Source: an uncultured bacterium
GTDB taxonomy: Bacteria; Verrucomicrobiota; Lentisphaeria; Victivallales; UBA1829
Length of the DNA: 64,000 nt
Assembly (NCBI GenBank): GCA_902780135.1
Contig: CACZEK010000006.1
Coordinates: 62,001 to 126,000, forward strand
Direction: 5' to 3'
Shown piece by piece: positions 12,088 through 19,291 of this stretch (positions are counted from its first letter, which is position 1; every line of letters starts with the position of its first letter). The translations under genes were made by a program, and so were the position numbers. The notes beneath the pieces are model-generated. The model saw only the letters and a list, made by a program, of their open reading frames with translations. It was not told the origin of the DNA and made no database searches.

Positions 12088-12699
12088 ATGAAACAAGGTC
12101 AAGCCAAACACAAAATCTGCCGCCGCATCGGCTACTGCATCTGGAACATGCCGAACTGCCCCACCGTCAAGGGCCGCGCGCGCACCTACGCCGCCGGTCT
12201 CCAGGGCAAGAACGCGCACCGCAAAAAACTCACGGCCTACGGCGAAATGATGCTCGAAAAGCAGAAACTCAGAGCCCACTACGCGCTCACCGAAAGCCAG
12301 CTCCGCGCCGCGTACCTCTACGCCAAGCGCATCGAAGGCAAGACCAACGAAATCATGATGCAGCGCATCGAAACCCGCCTCGACAGCATCGTCTACCACG
12401 CCGGTTTCGCGCCCACCATCTTCGCGGCCAAGCAGTTCGTCAGCCATCGCCATATCCTCGTTGACGGCAAGATCGTCGACCGCGCCTCCTACATCGTGAA
12501 GCCCGGCCAGGTCATCTCCATCAACGCCGAAAAGTCCCCGAAGATCGCCGAGATCGCCAAGGCCGTCACCGCCGAAGCCCCGGCCTATTTCGAGGTCGAC
12601 AAGGAACAGCTCAAGATCAAGCTCGTCAGCCTCCCCACCATCGACGCGATCCCCTTCTCGGTCGAGTCCATGCGCGTGGTCGAATACTACGCACGGTAA
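12088..12699 (+). CDS. rpsD: 30S ribosomal protein S4
   Basis: Primary 16S rRNA-binding protein of the small subunit. The 203-residue product begins KQGQAKHKICRRIG, continues with YGEMMLEKQKLRAHYALTES and has an S4 domain RLDSIVYHAGFAPTIFAAKQFVSHRHILVDGK, all diagnostic. Three cysteines near the N-terminus (C11, C17, C24) could form part of a metal site, as in other cysteine-bearing S4 proteins. The gene stands alone rather than in the alpha operon, with its own promoter and a strong terminator. GAAAGGA precedes the ATG. Confidence 0.97.
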   Translation: MKQGQAKHKICRRIGYCIWNMPNCPTVKGRARTYAAGLQGKNAHRKKLTAYGEMMLEKQKLRAHYALTESQLRAAYLYAKRIEGKTNEIMMQRIETRLDSIVYHAGFAPTIFAAKQFVSHRHILVDGKIVDRASYIVKPGQVISINAEKSPKIAEIAKAVTAEAPAYFEVDKEQLKIKLVSLPTIDAIPFSVESMRVVEYYAR

Positions 12700-12742
12700 T
12701 CCTGACAGTTTATCTGTTCTACAGATTCTTCTGTTTCTTCAA

Positions 12743-12775
12743 CCGTTCGGGCCATCCCGGCCCGGACGGTTTTTT
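12743..12775 (+). terminator. Terminator of rpsD
   Basis: An 11-bp stem (CCGTTCGGGCC/GGCCCGGACGG) with a 5-nt loop is followed by six T. Its loop and 3' half are duplicated at 14628-14650. Confidence 0.9.
12752..12774. repeat. Direct repeat, left copy flanking the AbiE-like cassette
   Basis: A 23-bp stretch covering the loop and 3' arm of the rpsD terminator plus T-run. It recurs exactly at 14628-14650. Confidence 0.85.
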
Positions 12776-12819
12776 CATGCATTTTCCGGGATTGTATGCC
12801 GCGCGTCGGATCCATCGCC

Positions 12820-13569
12820 TCATTCGGGCGCAAATATCTTCCGCAAAACCTGTTTGACCTGATCTTCAGAGATAATGAGCCCAAGATTCTTAGCGTCTAT
12901 CGTTTCCAGCAGGAATTTGCGCAGGAAGTCCTTCATGTCGGCTTGAATATTCGCGGGCAAAACCAACGGCTCTTCCTGCAAAACTTGAACCAGTCTTGCG
13001 ATATCGCATTTGTGTTTCCTGATGTTGTGGGAATCAATGCGTTCGCTTTTGCTGCGCATGTTCAGGTCCATCCATGCCTTTGCTTTCAGTACGATCAATG
13101 CCGCGGGCGAGGCGAAAGACAAACCGTTCTGAACAGAGCTGTTGTCCCGAAGGAAGCGGTAGTAATCATCGTCCAGAAGAATTGCCGAAAGACTGGAGAT
13201 TTCATCTTCGGCCGGAATCGGGGTCAAATGCGCACTGTCAGAAAGTTCGAGGAGATCCAAACGTCTGGAAAACAGTTCCAGCATGGACGGAAAATCTTCT
13301 GATTCGGGTTTGTGGAACCGATAGAATGTCTTTTGCCCGGTACTTCGCTCGCAGATTTTATAATGCCCGTCTCGGATAAATTGCCAGAAGACCTGGAAAA
13401 ACCTTTTGTCGAGCGCCTCCGCGCAGAGAACGATATCGAGATCGCGTGTTGCGCGGAACTCCAATTCCTGCAGTTCAAGATTGAAGTCACAGGCGCATCC
13501 GCCGATGAGGATGTAGCTGTCAGAATATTCGGAAAAGTATTCCTGAAACTTGGAAAGCCCTCTTACCAT
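12820..13569 (-). CDS. AbiEii-like nucleotidyltransferase, putative toxin
   Basis: The 249-residue product has the nucleotidyltransferase core of the AbiEii/DUF1814 class. LIGGCACDFNL (21-31) supplies the Gly-Gly loop, FRATRDLDIVL (38-48) the Asp-x-Asp metal ligands (D43, D45) after the Arg-x-Thr/Thr-Arg motif, and a later KAKAW lysine segment lies near residue 165. AbiEii toxins transfer nucleotides to targets such as tRNA and cause growth arrest in phage-infected cells. Its start overlaps the stop of the upstream gene (ATGGTAA), so it is translated second, as expected for an antitoxin-toxin order. The cassette is less GC-rich than its surroundings. The family is likely; toxicity is untested. 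Confidence 0.75.
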   Translation of the reverse strand: MVRGLSKFQEYFSEYSDSYILIGGCACDFNLELQELEFRATRDLDIVLCAEALDKRFFQVFWQFIRDGHYKICERSTGQKTFYRFHKPESEDFPSMLELFSRRLDLLELSDSAHLTPIPAEDEISSLSAILLDDDYYRFLRDNSSVQNGLSFASPAALIVLKAKAWMDLNMRSKSERIDSHNIRKHKCDIARLVQVLQEEPLVLPANIQADMKDFLRKFLLETIDAKNLGLIISEDQVKQVLRKIFAPE

Positions 13570-14522
13570 TGGATTTCCTCCATCCGTTTGTTCAGGGCGA
13601 TTTGGACCCGGTCGTCCGGATTGTTTTTCAGCGTAAGATACAGCGAGAGCATGTCAATCCGGTTCTGCCCAAAAACTAGCGGAGGATACAGCCACAACTG
13701 CAAATGATAGTTCGCAGTTTCCCTGCTGACCGTTTCAATGCCGCGTTTTCTGAACTCGCTCAAGCTCATCGCAAAACATTTCGGCTCCGCCGTGTTCAGC
13801 ATGGTTTCTTCCGCCAGTGCGTCGACTCCGGCTAAAGTGACCGTGCAATCATCTGGGATTGCATCCAGCCCGACAGTCCTTTTGCTTGGATTCCGCAGGA
13901 AAGGCTGTGCGTCTTTCCAAAGTTCTTTCCCGGACGGGATGAAACGGAACCCGATTTCCTTTCCGTTCGTTTTCTCTTTCACCCCAAGACCGAAGTGCTC
14001 CAACTCAAACAGCGCGGAAACTGCCGTGCTCCGGGAAACACCAAATCTGTTTACAATGTCCATAATGCGTACAGGCGATTCAAGATATTTCTGTAATAAA
14101 CCAAGAACGACCAGCTGTGCGCATGTTCCCAAATAGTCGTGTTCGATCTGACAGAATGGACTTGTCCGCGTCAAATAAGTTCCGGCAAAAGGGAGAAACA
14201 TCTGTTTACCGGGGACAATGAAAGGTATGCCTCTGGAAATAAGACGTTCCGGCTCATGAGGAGCCAGACGGTCTCCGACGTAAACCGCCGGCACATGAAA
14301 ATGCACCGAAAGAACAGTCATGTACCGTTCAATTTGTGCTGGAGTGAGGCGGTTAGTGCTTCGGGCATATGCAAACAGGCAAGGCGTTTCCCCGACTGTC
14401 CCGGACCACATTTGGAACAATGCCGAATAAAACACCGGCAGTCCCTTTACATGGTTAATGGGGACAAGATTGGAACTGGTCCTGAACACCCGAAACAAAA
14501 AACTCTTAAGATGTTTAAGCAT
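13563..14522 (-). CDS. Winged-helix protein, putative AbiEi-like antitoxin/regulator
   Basis: The 319-residue product is encoded immediately upstream of the AbiEii-like gene and overlaps it by 7 bp. A winged-helix segment near residues 150-200 (IMDIVNRFGVSRSTAVSALF, followed by EHFGLGVKEK) suggests DNA binding. The C-terminal part has GVDALAEETMLNTAEPKCFA, resembling the pattern after the helix-turn-helix in AbiEi-type antitoxins. Such antitoxins repress their own promoter and neutralise the toxin without forming a stable complex (type IV). A strong promoter lies 30 bp before the start. The pairing, order and overlap support the call, but the primary sequence match is weak, so it may be a different regulator family. 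Confidence 0.6.
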   Translation of the reverse strand: MLKHLKSFLFRVFRTSSNLVPINHVKGLPVFYSALFQMWSGTVGETPCLFAYARSTNRLTPAQIERYMTVLSVHFHVPAVYVGDRLAPHEPERLISRGIPFIVPGKQMFLPFAGTYLTRTSPFCQIEHDYLGTCAQLVVLGLLQKYLESPVRIMDIVNRFGVSRSTAVSALFELEHFGLGVKEKTNGKEIGFRFIPSGKELWKDAQPFLRNPSKRTVGLDAIPDDCTVTLAGVDALAEETMLNTAEPKCFAMSLSEFRKRGIETVSRETANYHLQLWLYPPLVFGQNRIDMLSLYLTLKNNPDDRVQIALNKRMEEIQW

Positions 14523-14552
14523 ATCAATCTCCAGATTGTTTTGTCATGAGAC

Positions 14553-14581
14553 AATATATATCGTCTTTTGACAAAAGTCAA
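14553..14581 (-). promoter_or_regulatory. Promoter of the AbiE-like cassette
   Basis: On the minus strand TTGACT (14576-14581), 17 bp, TATATT (14553-14558). The spacer contains TTTTGTCAAAAGAC and the -35 region carries the related TTGACTTTTGTCAA, a palindrome-like element that could be the autorepression site. Confidence 0.6.
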
Positions 14582-14627
14582 ACCTTTTTCAAAAAAACAA
14601 TACCTTTTTCTCAAAAACGATCCCGGA

Positions 14628-14650
14628 CCATCCCGGCCCGGACGGTTTTT
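14628..14650. repeat. Direct repeat, right copy flanking the AbiE-like cassette
   Basis: Exact 23-bp copy of 12752-12774. Here the 5' arm of the terminator stem is missing, so this copy is not a functional duplicate of the terminator. Confidence 0.85.
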
Positions 14651-14721
14651 CTTTTTCTGCGCGGCACCATATCCGTGCTTCACTCCACCGGACTTTTTTC
14701 CGGCTTTTTCCCCGGCGGAGC

Positions 14722-14754
14722 TTGATTTTCCGCGGAAAAGACGTAAAGTATATA
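14722..14754 (+). promoter_or_regulatory. Putative promoter of the candidate RNA / membrane-protein gene
   Basis: TTGATT (14722-14727) precedes TAAAGT (14744-14749, 16 bp) and an adjoining TATATA. Either hexamer could be the -10. Confidence 0.45.
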
Positions 14755-14925
14755 AGCGCGGCATTCCGCCTGCCCGCGACACAGGCAAGATCAAGATGTG
14801 CCGCACTGGTCCGGTTCGCACGGCCGGACGGGCGAACGGACGGAGGATGCCGTTCGGACCCGCACTCCTGAGGCAGCAGGGTTTTACCCTCCCTTTTTCC
14901 CTGCTGTCTCACTTTTTTGACTTCA
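14755..14925 (+). ncRNA. Candidate structured RNA or attenuator leader
   Basis: About 170 nt between a promoter-like element and a 12-bp terminator-like hairpin. Visible stems are GCCTG/CAGGC (near 14768-14786), GTCCGG/CCGGAC (14810-14830), CGAACGG/CCGTTCG (14833-14856) and an outer GTGC/GCAC that encloses the last two. The final hairpin GAGGCAGCAGGG/CCCTGCTGTCTC (14869-14911, one G-T pair) is followed by a T-run at 14913-14918. It is either a free small RNA or the regulated leader of the membrane-protein gene 65 nt further on. It does not match tRNA, tmRNA, SRP RNA or any riboswitch consensus that I can recall. Evidence is structural only. Confidence 0.4.
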
Positions 14926-14989
14926 AACTTCCGTTTTTGAACCGCGGCGGCATGTGCCTGAGCCCCCTTCCCCGGACAGGAACCACTCC

Positions 14990-15457
14990 ATGACGATCCA
15001 TCCATGTTTCTTCCCGACGCTCTTCGTGGCGGCCGTTTCCGTGGCGGCGGCGTCGGCTCTGCGCCGCAGCGTGCGGAAGGAATATGCGTCTCTGATACCG
15101 TGGCTGACGCCGTGGAGCGTGCTCTGCTCTCTGCCCGCGCTGACGTTCGCGGTCCTGTGCCTGCCGCCGTTCGCGGACGCGGCGGACCGGCTGAACGCGG
15201 AGATCGCGGGCACCCGGTTCGAAGTCCTGGCAGGGATCGCGGGCGTCCTGCCGGGTCTGCTGTGGGACGCGATCGCCGAACGCCTCGAAAGCCGCCGGGA
15301 GCTGCCGTTCCGGCTGCCCGCGTCGGTCCTGCGCGCCGCCATGCTCGCCGCGCTGCTGGCACTGCTCCTGATCCCCTACGGTTTCCTGTTCAACCGCCAA
15401 CCCGCCTCGCAAACGCCGCAAGCTCAAACGGCGGAAGCCCCCGCCGCAAATCCGTAA
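14990..15457 (+). CDS. Small integral membrane protein, unknown function
   Basis: Translation from the ATG at 14990, which has AGGA 12 nt upstream, gives 155 residues; the longer in-frame start at 14954 lacks a ribosome site. About four hydrophobic segments are visible: PCFFPTLFVAAVSVAAASAL near the N-terminus, a Leu/Pro-rich one near residue 45, one near 85 (VLAGIAGVLPGLLW) and LRAAMLAALLALLLIPYGF near 125. A short Gln/Pro/Ala tail follows. No family is recognised. Expression may be controlled by the structured leader at 14755-14925. Confidence 0.6.
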   Translation: MTIHPCFFPTLFVAAVSVAAASALRRSVRKEYASLIPWLTPWSVLCSLPALTFAVLCLPPFADAADRLNAEIAGTRFEVLAGIAGVLPGLLWDAIAERLESRRELPFRLPASVLRAAMLAALLALLLIPYGFLFNRQPASQTPQAQTAEAPAANP

Positions 15458-15477
15458 CAGGGGATTTCAGCGCAGCG

Positions 15478-15523
15478 GCAATATATCCGGCGTCGGGACA
15501 CAATCCGGCGCCGGTTGCTTTTT
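15478..15523 (+). terminator. Terminator after the membrane-protein gene
   Basis: Nested stem GCAA...CCGGCG / CGCCGG...TTGC followed by five T (15519-15523). Confidence 0.6.
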
Positions 15524-15568
15524 GAACGTGGGGGAGGATAAAAAGGAAGCGTTTTCGAACGCAAAAAA

Positions 15569-15659
15569 TGGCGGAGAGAGGGGGATTCGAACCCCCGAAC
15601 GGGAAAAACCCGTTAACGGTTTTCGAGACCGCCGCCTTCGACCGCTCAGCCATCTCTCC
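15569..15659 (-). tRNA. tRNA-Ser(CGA)
   Basis: Read on the minus strand, this folds as a class II tRNA. The acceptor arm is GGAGAGA/TCTCTCC, followed by G and an encoded CCA. The anticodon loop is CTCGAAA with anticodon CGA, there is a long variable arm (ACGGG/CCCGT) and the T loop is TTCGAAT. A T-run follows the CCA directly and probably terminates transcription. Confidence 0.96.
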
Positions 15660-15685
15660 GGTTTTCCGTAAAAAAGGTAAGAAAT

Positions 15686-15713
15686 AATATAGCCCGCAAA
15701 CGCGAAAAATCAA
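15686..15713 (-). promoter_or_regulatory. Promoter of tRNA-Ser
   Basis: On the minus strand TTGATT (15708-15713), 16 bp, TATATT (15686-15691). Confidence 0.6.
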
Positions 15714-15768
15714 ACACGGACACGATTTTTTGCCGGAATGAAGGCGTTTTCGCCCTCCGTGATACCGT

Positions 15769-17352
15769 TTACCGGTGATTTGCCAGCGCGGCGTCGGCGG
15801 TGTGCAGGCCGTCCACTGCCGCGGACACGATCCCGCCAGCGAAGCCCGCGCCCTCGCCGCAGAAATACAGCCCCTCCACGCTCGACTTGTACGTCGCGCG
15901 GTCGCGGTCGAACCGCACCGGGCTCGACACGTGCGTCTCGCCGCCGATCATCACGCCGCGGTCGAGGAAGCCCGGCATGATCCTTTCGAAGTGAACGAGC
16001 GCGCGCCGGAGCGACGCCGTGACCGGGGCGGGCATGATCGTGTCGAGGCGCGCCGGAGCCAGCCCGAAGCAATATGACGTCTCGCCGGGAAGCCGCCCGG
16101 TCCTGCCGTTCAGGAAATCGCGCGCGGTCTGCGCCGGGGCGACGCATCCGCCGCCGCCCGCCTGCGCGAGCCCGGCTTCCAGGTTATCAAGAAACTCGAA
16201 CGCGTCACCGGGCGCGGCGAACGTGCCGGCGGGGATCGTGGTGATGAGCGCGGCGTTCGCGAACTTGCCGTCGCGCGCGGCGTTGCTCATGCCGTTGGTC
16301 GAGAGGTGTTCGGCGTCGGTCACGGCCGCGATGATCTCGCCGCCGGGGCACATGCAGAAGCTCGCGGCGCCGTCGATGCGTCCGTCCGGCGAGGGACGGC
16401 TGACGACCTGGTACGGGGCCGCGCCGAGGGATTCCGGCGGGACCGCCATGCCGTACTGCGCGGCATTGACGAACTCCTGCGGATGCTCGATGCGGATGCC
16501 GACCTGGAACCCCTTCATGGACGACCGGACGCGCCCGAACAGCGAGCGCGTGAACGTGCGCGCGCTGTGTCCGGCGGCCGTGACCACGACGTCCGATTCG
16601 AGCGTTTCGCCGCCCGCCAGCCGCACGCCGCGGCACACGCCGTCGCGGATCAGCAGCTCGTCGACGCGCGAATCCCAGCGGAACGTCCCGCCGAGGCGTT
16701 CGATCTTCCCTCGGAGAGCGGCGACGATGCCGGGCAGACGGTCGGACCCGAGGTGCGGATGGCTGAAATACAGGATCGACGGGTCCGCGCCGCATTCGGC
16801 GAGCGTCTCCAGCACGAACATCACGGCGGGCTCGTGGATGCGCGTGAAGAGCTTGCCGTCGGACCACGTGCCCGCGCCGCCTTCGCCGTACAGGTAATTG
16901 CTCTCCGGGTCGGGCGTGCGCGAGGCGCGGAACGCCTCGATGTCGCGCCTCCGGCGGTCCACGTCGCGGCCGCGTTCCAGCACGACGGGCGCGCAACCCG
17001 CCCGCGCCAGGACCAGCGCGGCGAACAGCCCGGCGGGTCCCGCGCCGATCACGAGCGGATTCTTCAGAGACGTTTTCCCCTCGAACGGACGGTATTTTTC
17101 GCGCGGCACATACGGCTTCACGTTCGGGCCGTCGGCCGGGCGGACGCCTTCCGCCAGGTCGGCGTCGACGCGGAACAGCAGCGCCACGGCGGGCTTCTTC
17201 CGCGCGTCGATGCTCTTCCGGACGATCCGGTAATCCAGCACGTCTTCCGGGCGGACGCGGACGGCGTGCGCGACGAGCGGCGCGAGTTCGCGGTCAATGC
17301 CGGAGGACGCTTTCGAGGCGGGAACGGGCGGCAGGTCGATCGTGATGGTCAT
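15769..17352 (-). CDS. FAD-dependent dehydrogenase (COG2509 type)
   Basis: Flavoprotein of the group usually annotated as NAD(FAD)-utilizing dehydrogenase. From the ATG at 17352 the product is 527 residues. Residues 25-75 hold a small alpha/beta region (RPEDVLDYRIVRKSIDARKK), then a Rossmann FAD-binding motif PLVIGAGPAGLFAALVLARAG and VLERG, then NYLYGEGGAGTWSDGKLFTR, which is typical of this family. The C-terminal GLYFCGEGAGFAGGIVSAA closes the FAD site. The reaction is not established for the family. The frame is open for 28 more codons upstream, but homology starts at MTITIDLPP. A divergent promoter pair with the next gene is visible. Confidence 0.88.
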   Translation of the reverse strand: MTITIDLPPVPASKASSGIDRELAPLVAHAVRVRPEDVLDYRIVRKSIDARKKPAVALLFRVDADLAEGVRPADGPNVKPYVPREKYRPFEGKTSLKNPLVIGAGPAGLFAALVLARAGCAPVVLERGRDVDRRRRDIEAFRASRTPDPESNYLYGEGGAGTWSDGKLFTRIHEPAVMFVLETLAECGADPSILYFSHPHLGSDRLPGIVAALRGKIERLGGTFRWDSRVDELLIRDGVCRGVRLAGGETLESDVVVTAAGHSARTFTRSLFGRVRSSMKGFQVGIRIEHPQEFVNAAQYGMAVPPESLGAAPYQVVSRPSPDGRIDGAASFCMCPGGEIIAAVTDAEHLSTNGMSNAARDGKFANAALITTIPAGTFAAPGDAFEFLDNLEAGLAQAGGGGCVAPAQTARDFLNGRTGRLPGETSYCFGLAPARLDTIMPAPVTASLRRALVHFERIMPGFLDRGVMIGGETHVSSPVRFDRDRATYKSSVEGLYFCGEGAGFAGGIVSAAVDGLHTADAALANHR

Positions 17353-17414
17353 GGGCGGAAATGAAGTGTCGGTTGAAGCGGATGATGCGCGGTTTCTGTT
17401 CAAGGCTGTCAAAT

Positions 17415-17443
17415 AATTTACAGCGCATTTTTCCAAAAATCAA
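17415..17443 (-). promoter_or_regulatory. Promoter of the FAD dehydrogenase gene
   Basis: On the minus strand TTGATT (17438-17443), 17 bp, TAAATT (17415-17420). Confidence 0.5.
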
Positions 17444-17453
17444 CCGGACGCGC

Positions 17454-17482
17454 TTGAAAAACCGGATTTTACGGCAATATTA
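17454..17482 (+). promoter_or_regulatory. Promoter of the S41-like gene
   Basis: TTGAAA (17454-17459), then AATATT (17476-17481, 16 bp). It lies back to back with the minus-strand promoter. Confidence 0.5.
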
Positions 17483-17550
17483 GATAGTATCGCGCGGCGT
17501 TCGACCATTTTTGTGCCGCGCAAACCTCATACCGACGGAGCCGATGAACC

Positions 17551-18444
17551 ATGAAACGTTTCTTTGCCGCCGCAGTCCTGTGCCTGCTGACGCTGCCTTT
17601 TCCGCCCGCACTCTCCGCCCTGGATCTGGGAAAAACGGAGGCGCGCACGATCCCCGAACTCACGCTGGAGGAACGCATCGTCGACCTGATCGAGGCGATC
17701 GAAGACGAGTCGCCGGAGATCTACCGCCGCATGGCGGAGCTCCCGCGCGAGGAGGCGCTCGCCCGCATCATGCGCGCGCTGGACAGCGGGGCTGTCCCGG
17801 CATCCATGGCGGGAACCGGGAAAACGACCGCCGCCGGGCAAAACGCGGATGTACCGCCCTGCCCTCCGATTGAACTCACAGGAAAGAAGTTCCTGTATCT
17901 CAGGTTCAACGGCGTGACGGCGCTGACCGTGCCCGAGGCCGTGAAAGCGCTCGACGAAAGAAGCGGCAAACCGGACGCGTCCGGCGTGATCTTCGACCTG
18001 CGGAGTGCGTTTTGCGGCGACTACAGTACCATGGAATCTCTGGCGGAGTCCGCGCGCAAGCTCGAATGCCCGGTCATGGCGCTGGTCTCCGGCAAGACCT
18101 CCGGAGTCGGCGAGCTTCTGGCGGCGGTCCTGCGGCGCGACTGCGGAGCCGTCCTGGTCGGAACGGAGACCGCGGGATCCATTTTCCCCGTGAAGCGCAT
18201 TTACGTGAACGACGTCGCGTGGTTCGTGCCGAATCCGCCCGCGCAGTATTCCGGGATCTCCCCGTACGCGCTGAAGCCGGACCTGGAAAAGACCTCCGAG
18301 GCGCGTCTGGACTACGACCGGCTGAAGGAATCGCCCGACAAGCTCGACGGCGATCCCGTGCTGCGTCTGGCGGCCGACCTGCTGACCATGAAGGCGGCGG
18401 TCAGCCCTGCGGAACCGTCTCAGTCTCCGTCTCCGGCGCAGTGA
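17551..18444 (+). CDS. Exported S41/ClpP-fold protein, probably non-catalytic
   Basis: The 297-residue product has a signal peptide (hydrophobic 4-20, cleavage after LSA) and an S41-type core: GVIFDLRSAF near 145, then VMALVSGKTSGVGELLAAVLRR and AVLVGTETAG. In active C-terminal processing proteases the Ser lies three residues before the Glu of this helix and the Lys 22 residues after it. Here these positions are Gly185 and Ser210, and the only Ser nearby (S184) is shifted by one. No PDZ domain is present. I infer a periplasmic, inactive S41 relative. Its 3' end overlaps the convergent gene by 44 bp. The fold call is by motif pattern only. Confidence 0.6.
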   Translation: MKRFFAAAVLCLLTLPFPPALSALDLGKTEARTIPELTLEERIVDLIEAIEDESPEIYRRMAELPREEALARIMRALDSGAVPASMAGTGKTTAAGQNADVPPCPPIELTGKKFLYLRFNGVTALTVPEAVKALDERSGKPDASGVIFDLRSAFCGDYSTMESLAESARKLECPVMALVSGKTSGVGELLAAVLRRDCGAVLVGTETAGSIFPVKRIYVNDVAWFVPNPPAQYSGISPYALKPDLEKTSEARLDYDRLKESPDKLDGDPVLRLAADLLTMKAAVSPAEPSQSPSPAQ

Positions 18445-19237
18445 CAGCCGGAGCGTCCGTTTCGACGGCGGGCGCGGCTTCCCGTTTTACCTCATCGGCG
18501 TTTGCATCGGCATCCGTTTTCCGCACGGATTCCGCGGCGGGCGCTTTCGCCTTCTGTTCCTCCAGCTCGGGCGGCTCGCAGCCCTTCAAAATGAAGGAGA
18601 GCACGACCACGATGATCACGACGGGCAGGATGAGGTGCACGAGCAGGGCGTGGAAACTCTCGGCGTTGCGCCATTCGCGCCGCATCTCGGGGTGCGCCGC
18701 CAGAAACGCTTCGTGATACTTCATCAGGTCGGCGAGCTCGGCCTCGCGGAACGGCTCCAGCGCGGGATCGCGGTCCGCGGAGGCGGCGACCATGCGATGC
18801 CCGGCCTCGACGTTCTCCGGCTTTTCGGAGTGCTCCAGCACCTTGCCGAGGATCATCAGGTGGACGGGGTACTTCAGGAAGCGCGGCGAGAAGGGTTCCG
18901 GCATGCGGAGCTCGACGTATTCGAGCATGTACCCGAAGTTGTCGAACCGGACGCATCCCTGCAGGAAGCGCGAGAAATTGAGCGACTGGCTGCGGCGCAC
19001 GATCAGGGCGACGAGGCCGACGATGACCACGTATCCGGCGGCGGCGAACCCGTAATAGTGGAGCTTGTCCTGCCCGGCGGCGTTGTGCGCGGCCTTGTTG
19101 ACGAAAAACACGGTCATGCCGAGCAGGTAGACCGCGCCGACGGTCATGGAGATGGCGAGCTTATGGGAGCATTTGTAGCGGAACGCTTTGAGTTCGTCGC
19201 GGGTGAAAAGACGTACGGAAGCGGGATTGTCCGGCAT
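18401..19237 (-). CDS. Membrane protein of unknown function
   Basis: The 278-residue product has hydrophobic segments near residues 28-48 and 62-81 and a third near 203-221 (LVHLILPVVIIVVVLSFIL). The soluble part between them faces one side. The C-terminal 55 residues are acidic, Ala/Glu/Thr-rich and likely disordered. It lies 54 nt after the minus-strand gene upstream and probably shares its transcript. The last 44 bp overlap the end of the convergent S41-like gene, so the two mRNAs are antisense at their 3' ends. No family is recognised. Confidence 0.6.
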   Translation of the reverse strand: MPDNPASVRLFTRDELKAFRYKCSHKLAISMTVGAVYLLGMTVFFVNKAAHNAAGQDKLHYYGFAAAGYVVIVGLVALIVRRSQSLNFSRFLQGCVRFDNFGYMLEYVELRMPEPFSPRFLKYPVHLMILGKVLEHSEKPENVEAGHRMVAASADRDPALEPFREAELADLMKYHEAFLAAHPEMRREWRNAESFHALLVHLILPVVIIVVVLSFILKGCEPPELEEQKAKAPAAESVRKTDADANADEVKREAAPAVETDAPAVTAPETETETVPQG

Positions 19238-19291
19238 GATCGAGAACGGTGTCCTTCTGCTGAGGTGGATGGATGCTGGCGGCGGGTTGCT

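Noticed and set aside
14797..14815. GCCGCACTGG resembling a cobalamin riboswitch box
   Set aside because: The remaining conserved parts of the B12 aptamer are missing and the stems do not fit.
14568..14993. 141-codon plus frame across the right flank of the AbiE-like cassette
   Set aside because: It crosses the cassette repeat and the candidate RNA, has no ribosome site and shows no domain.
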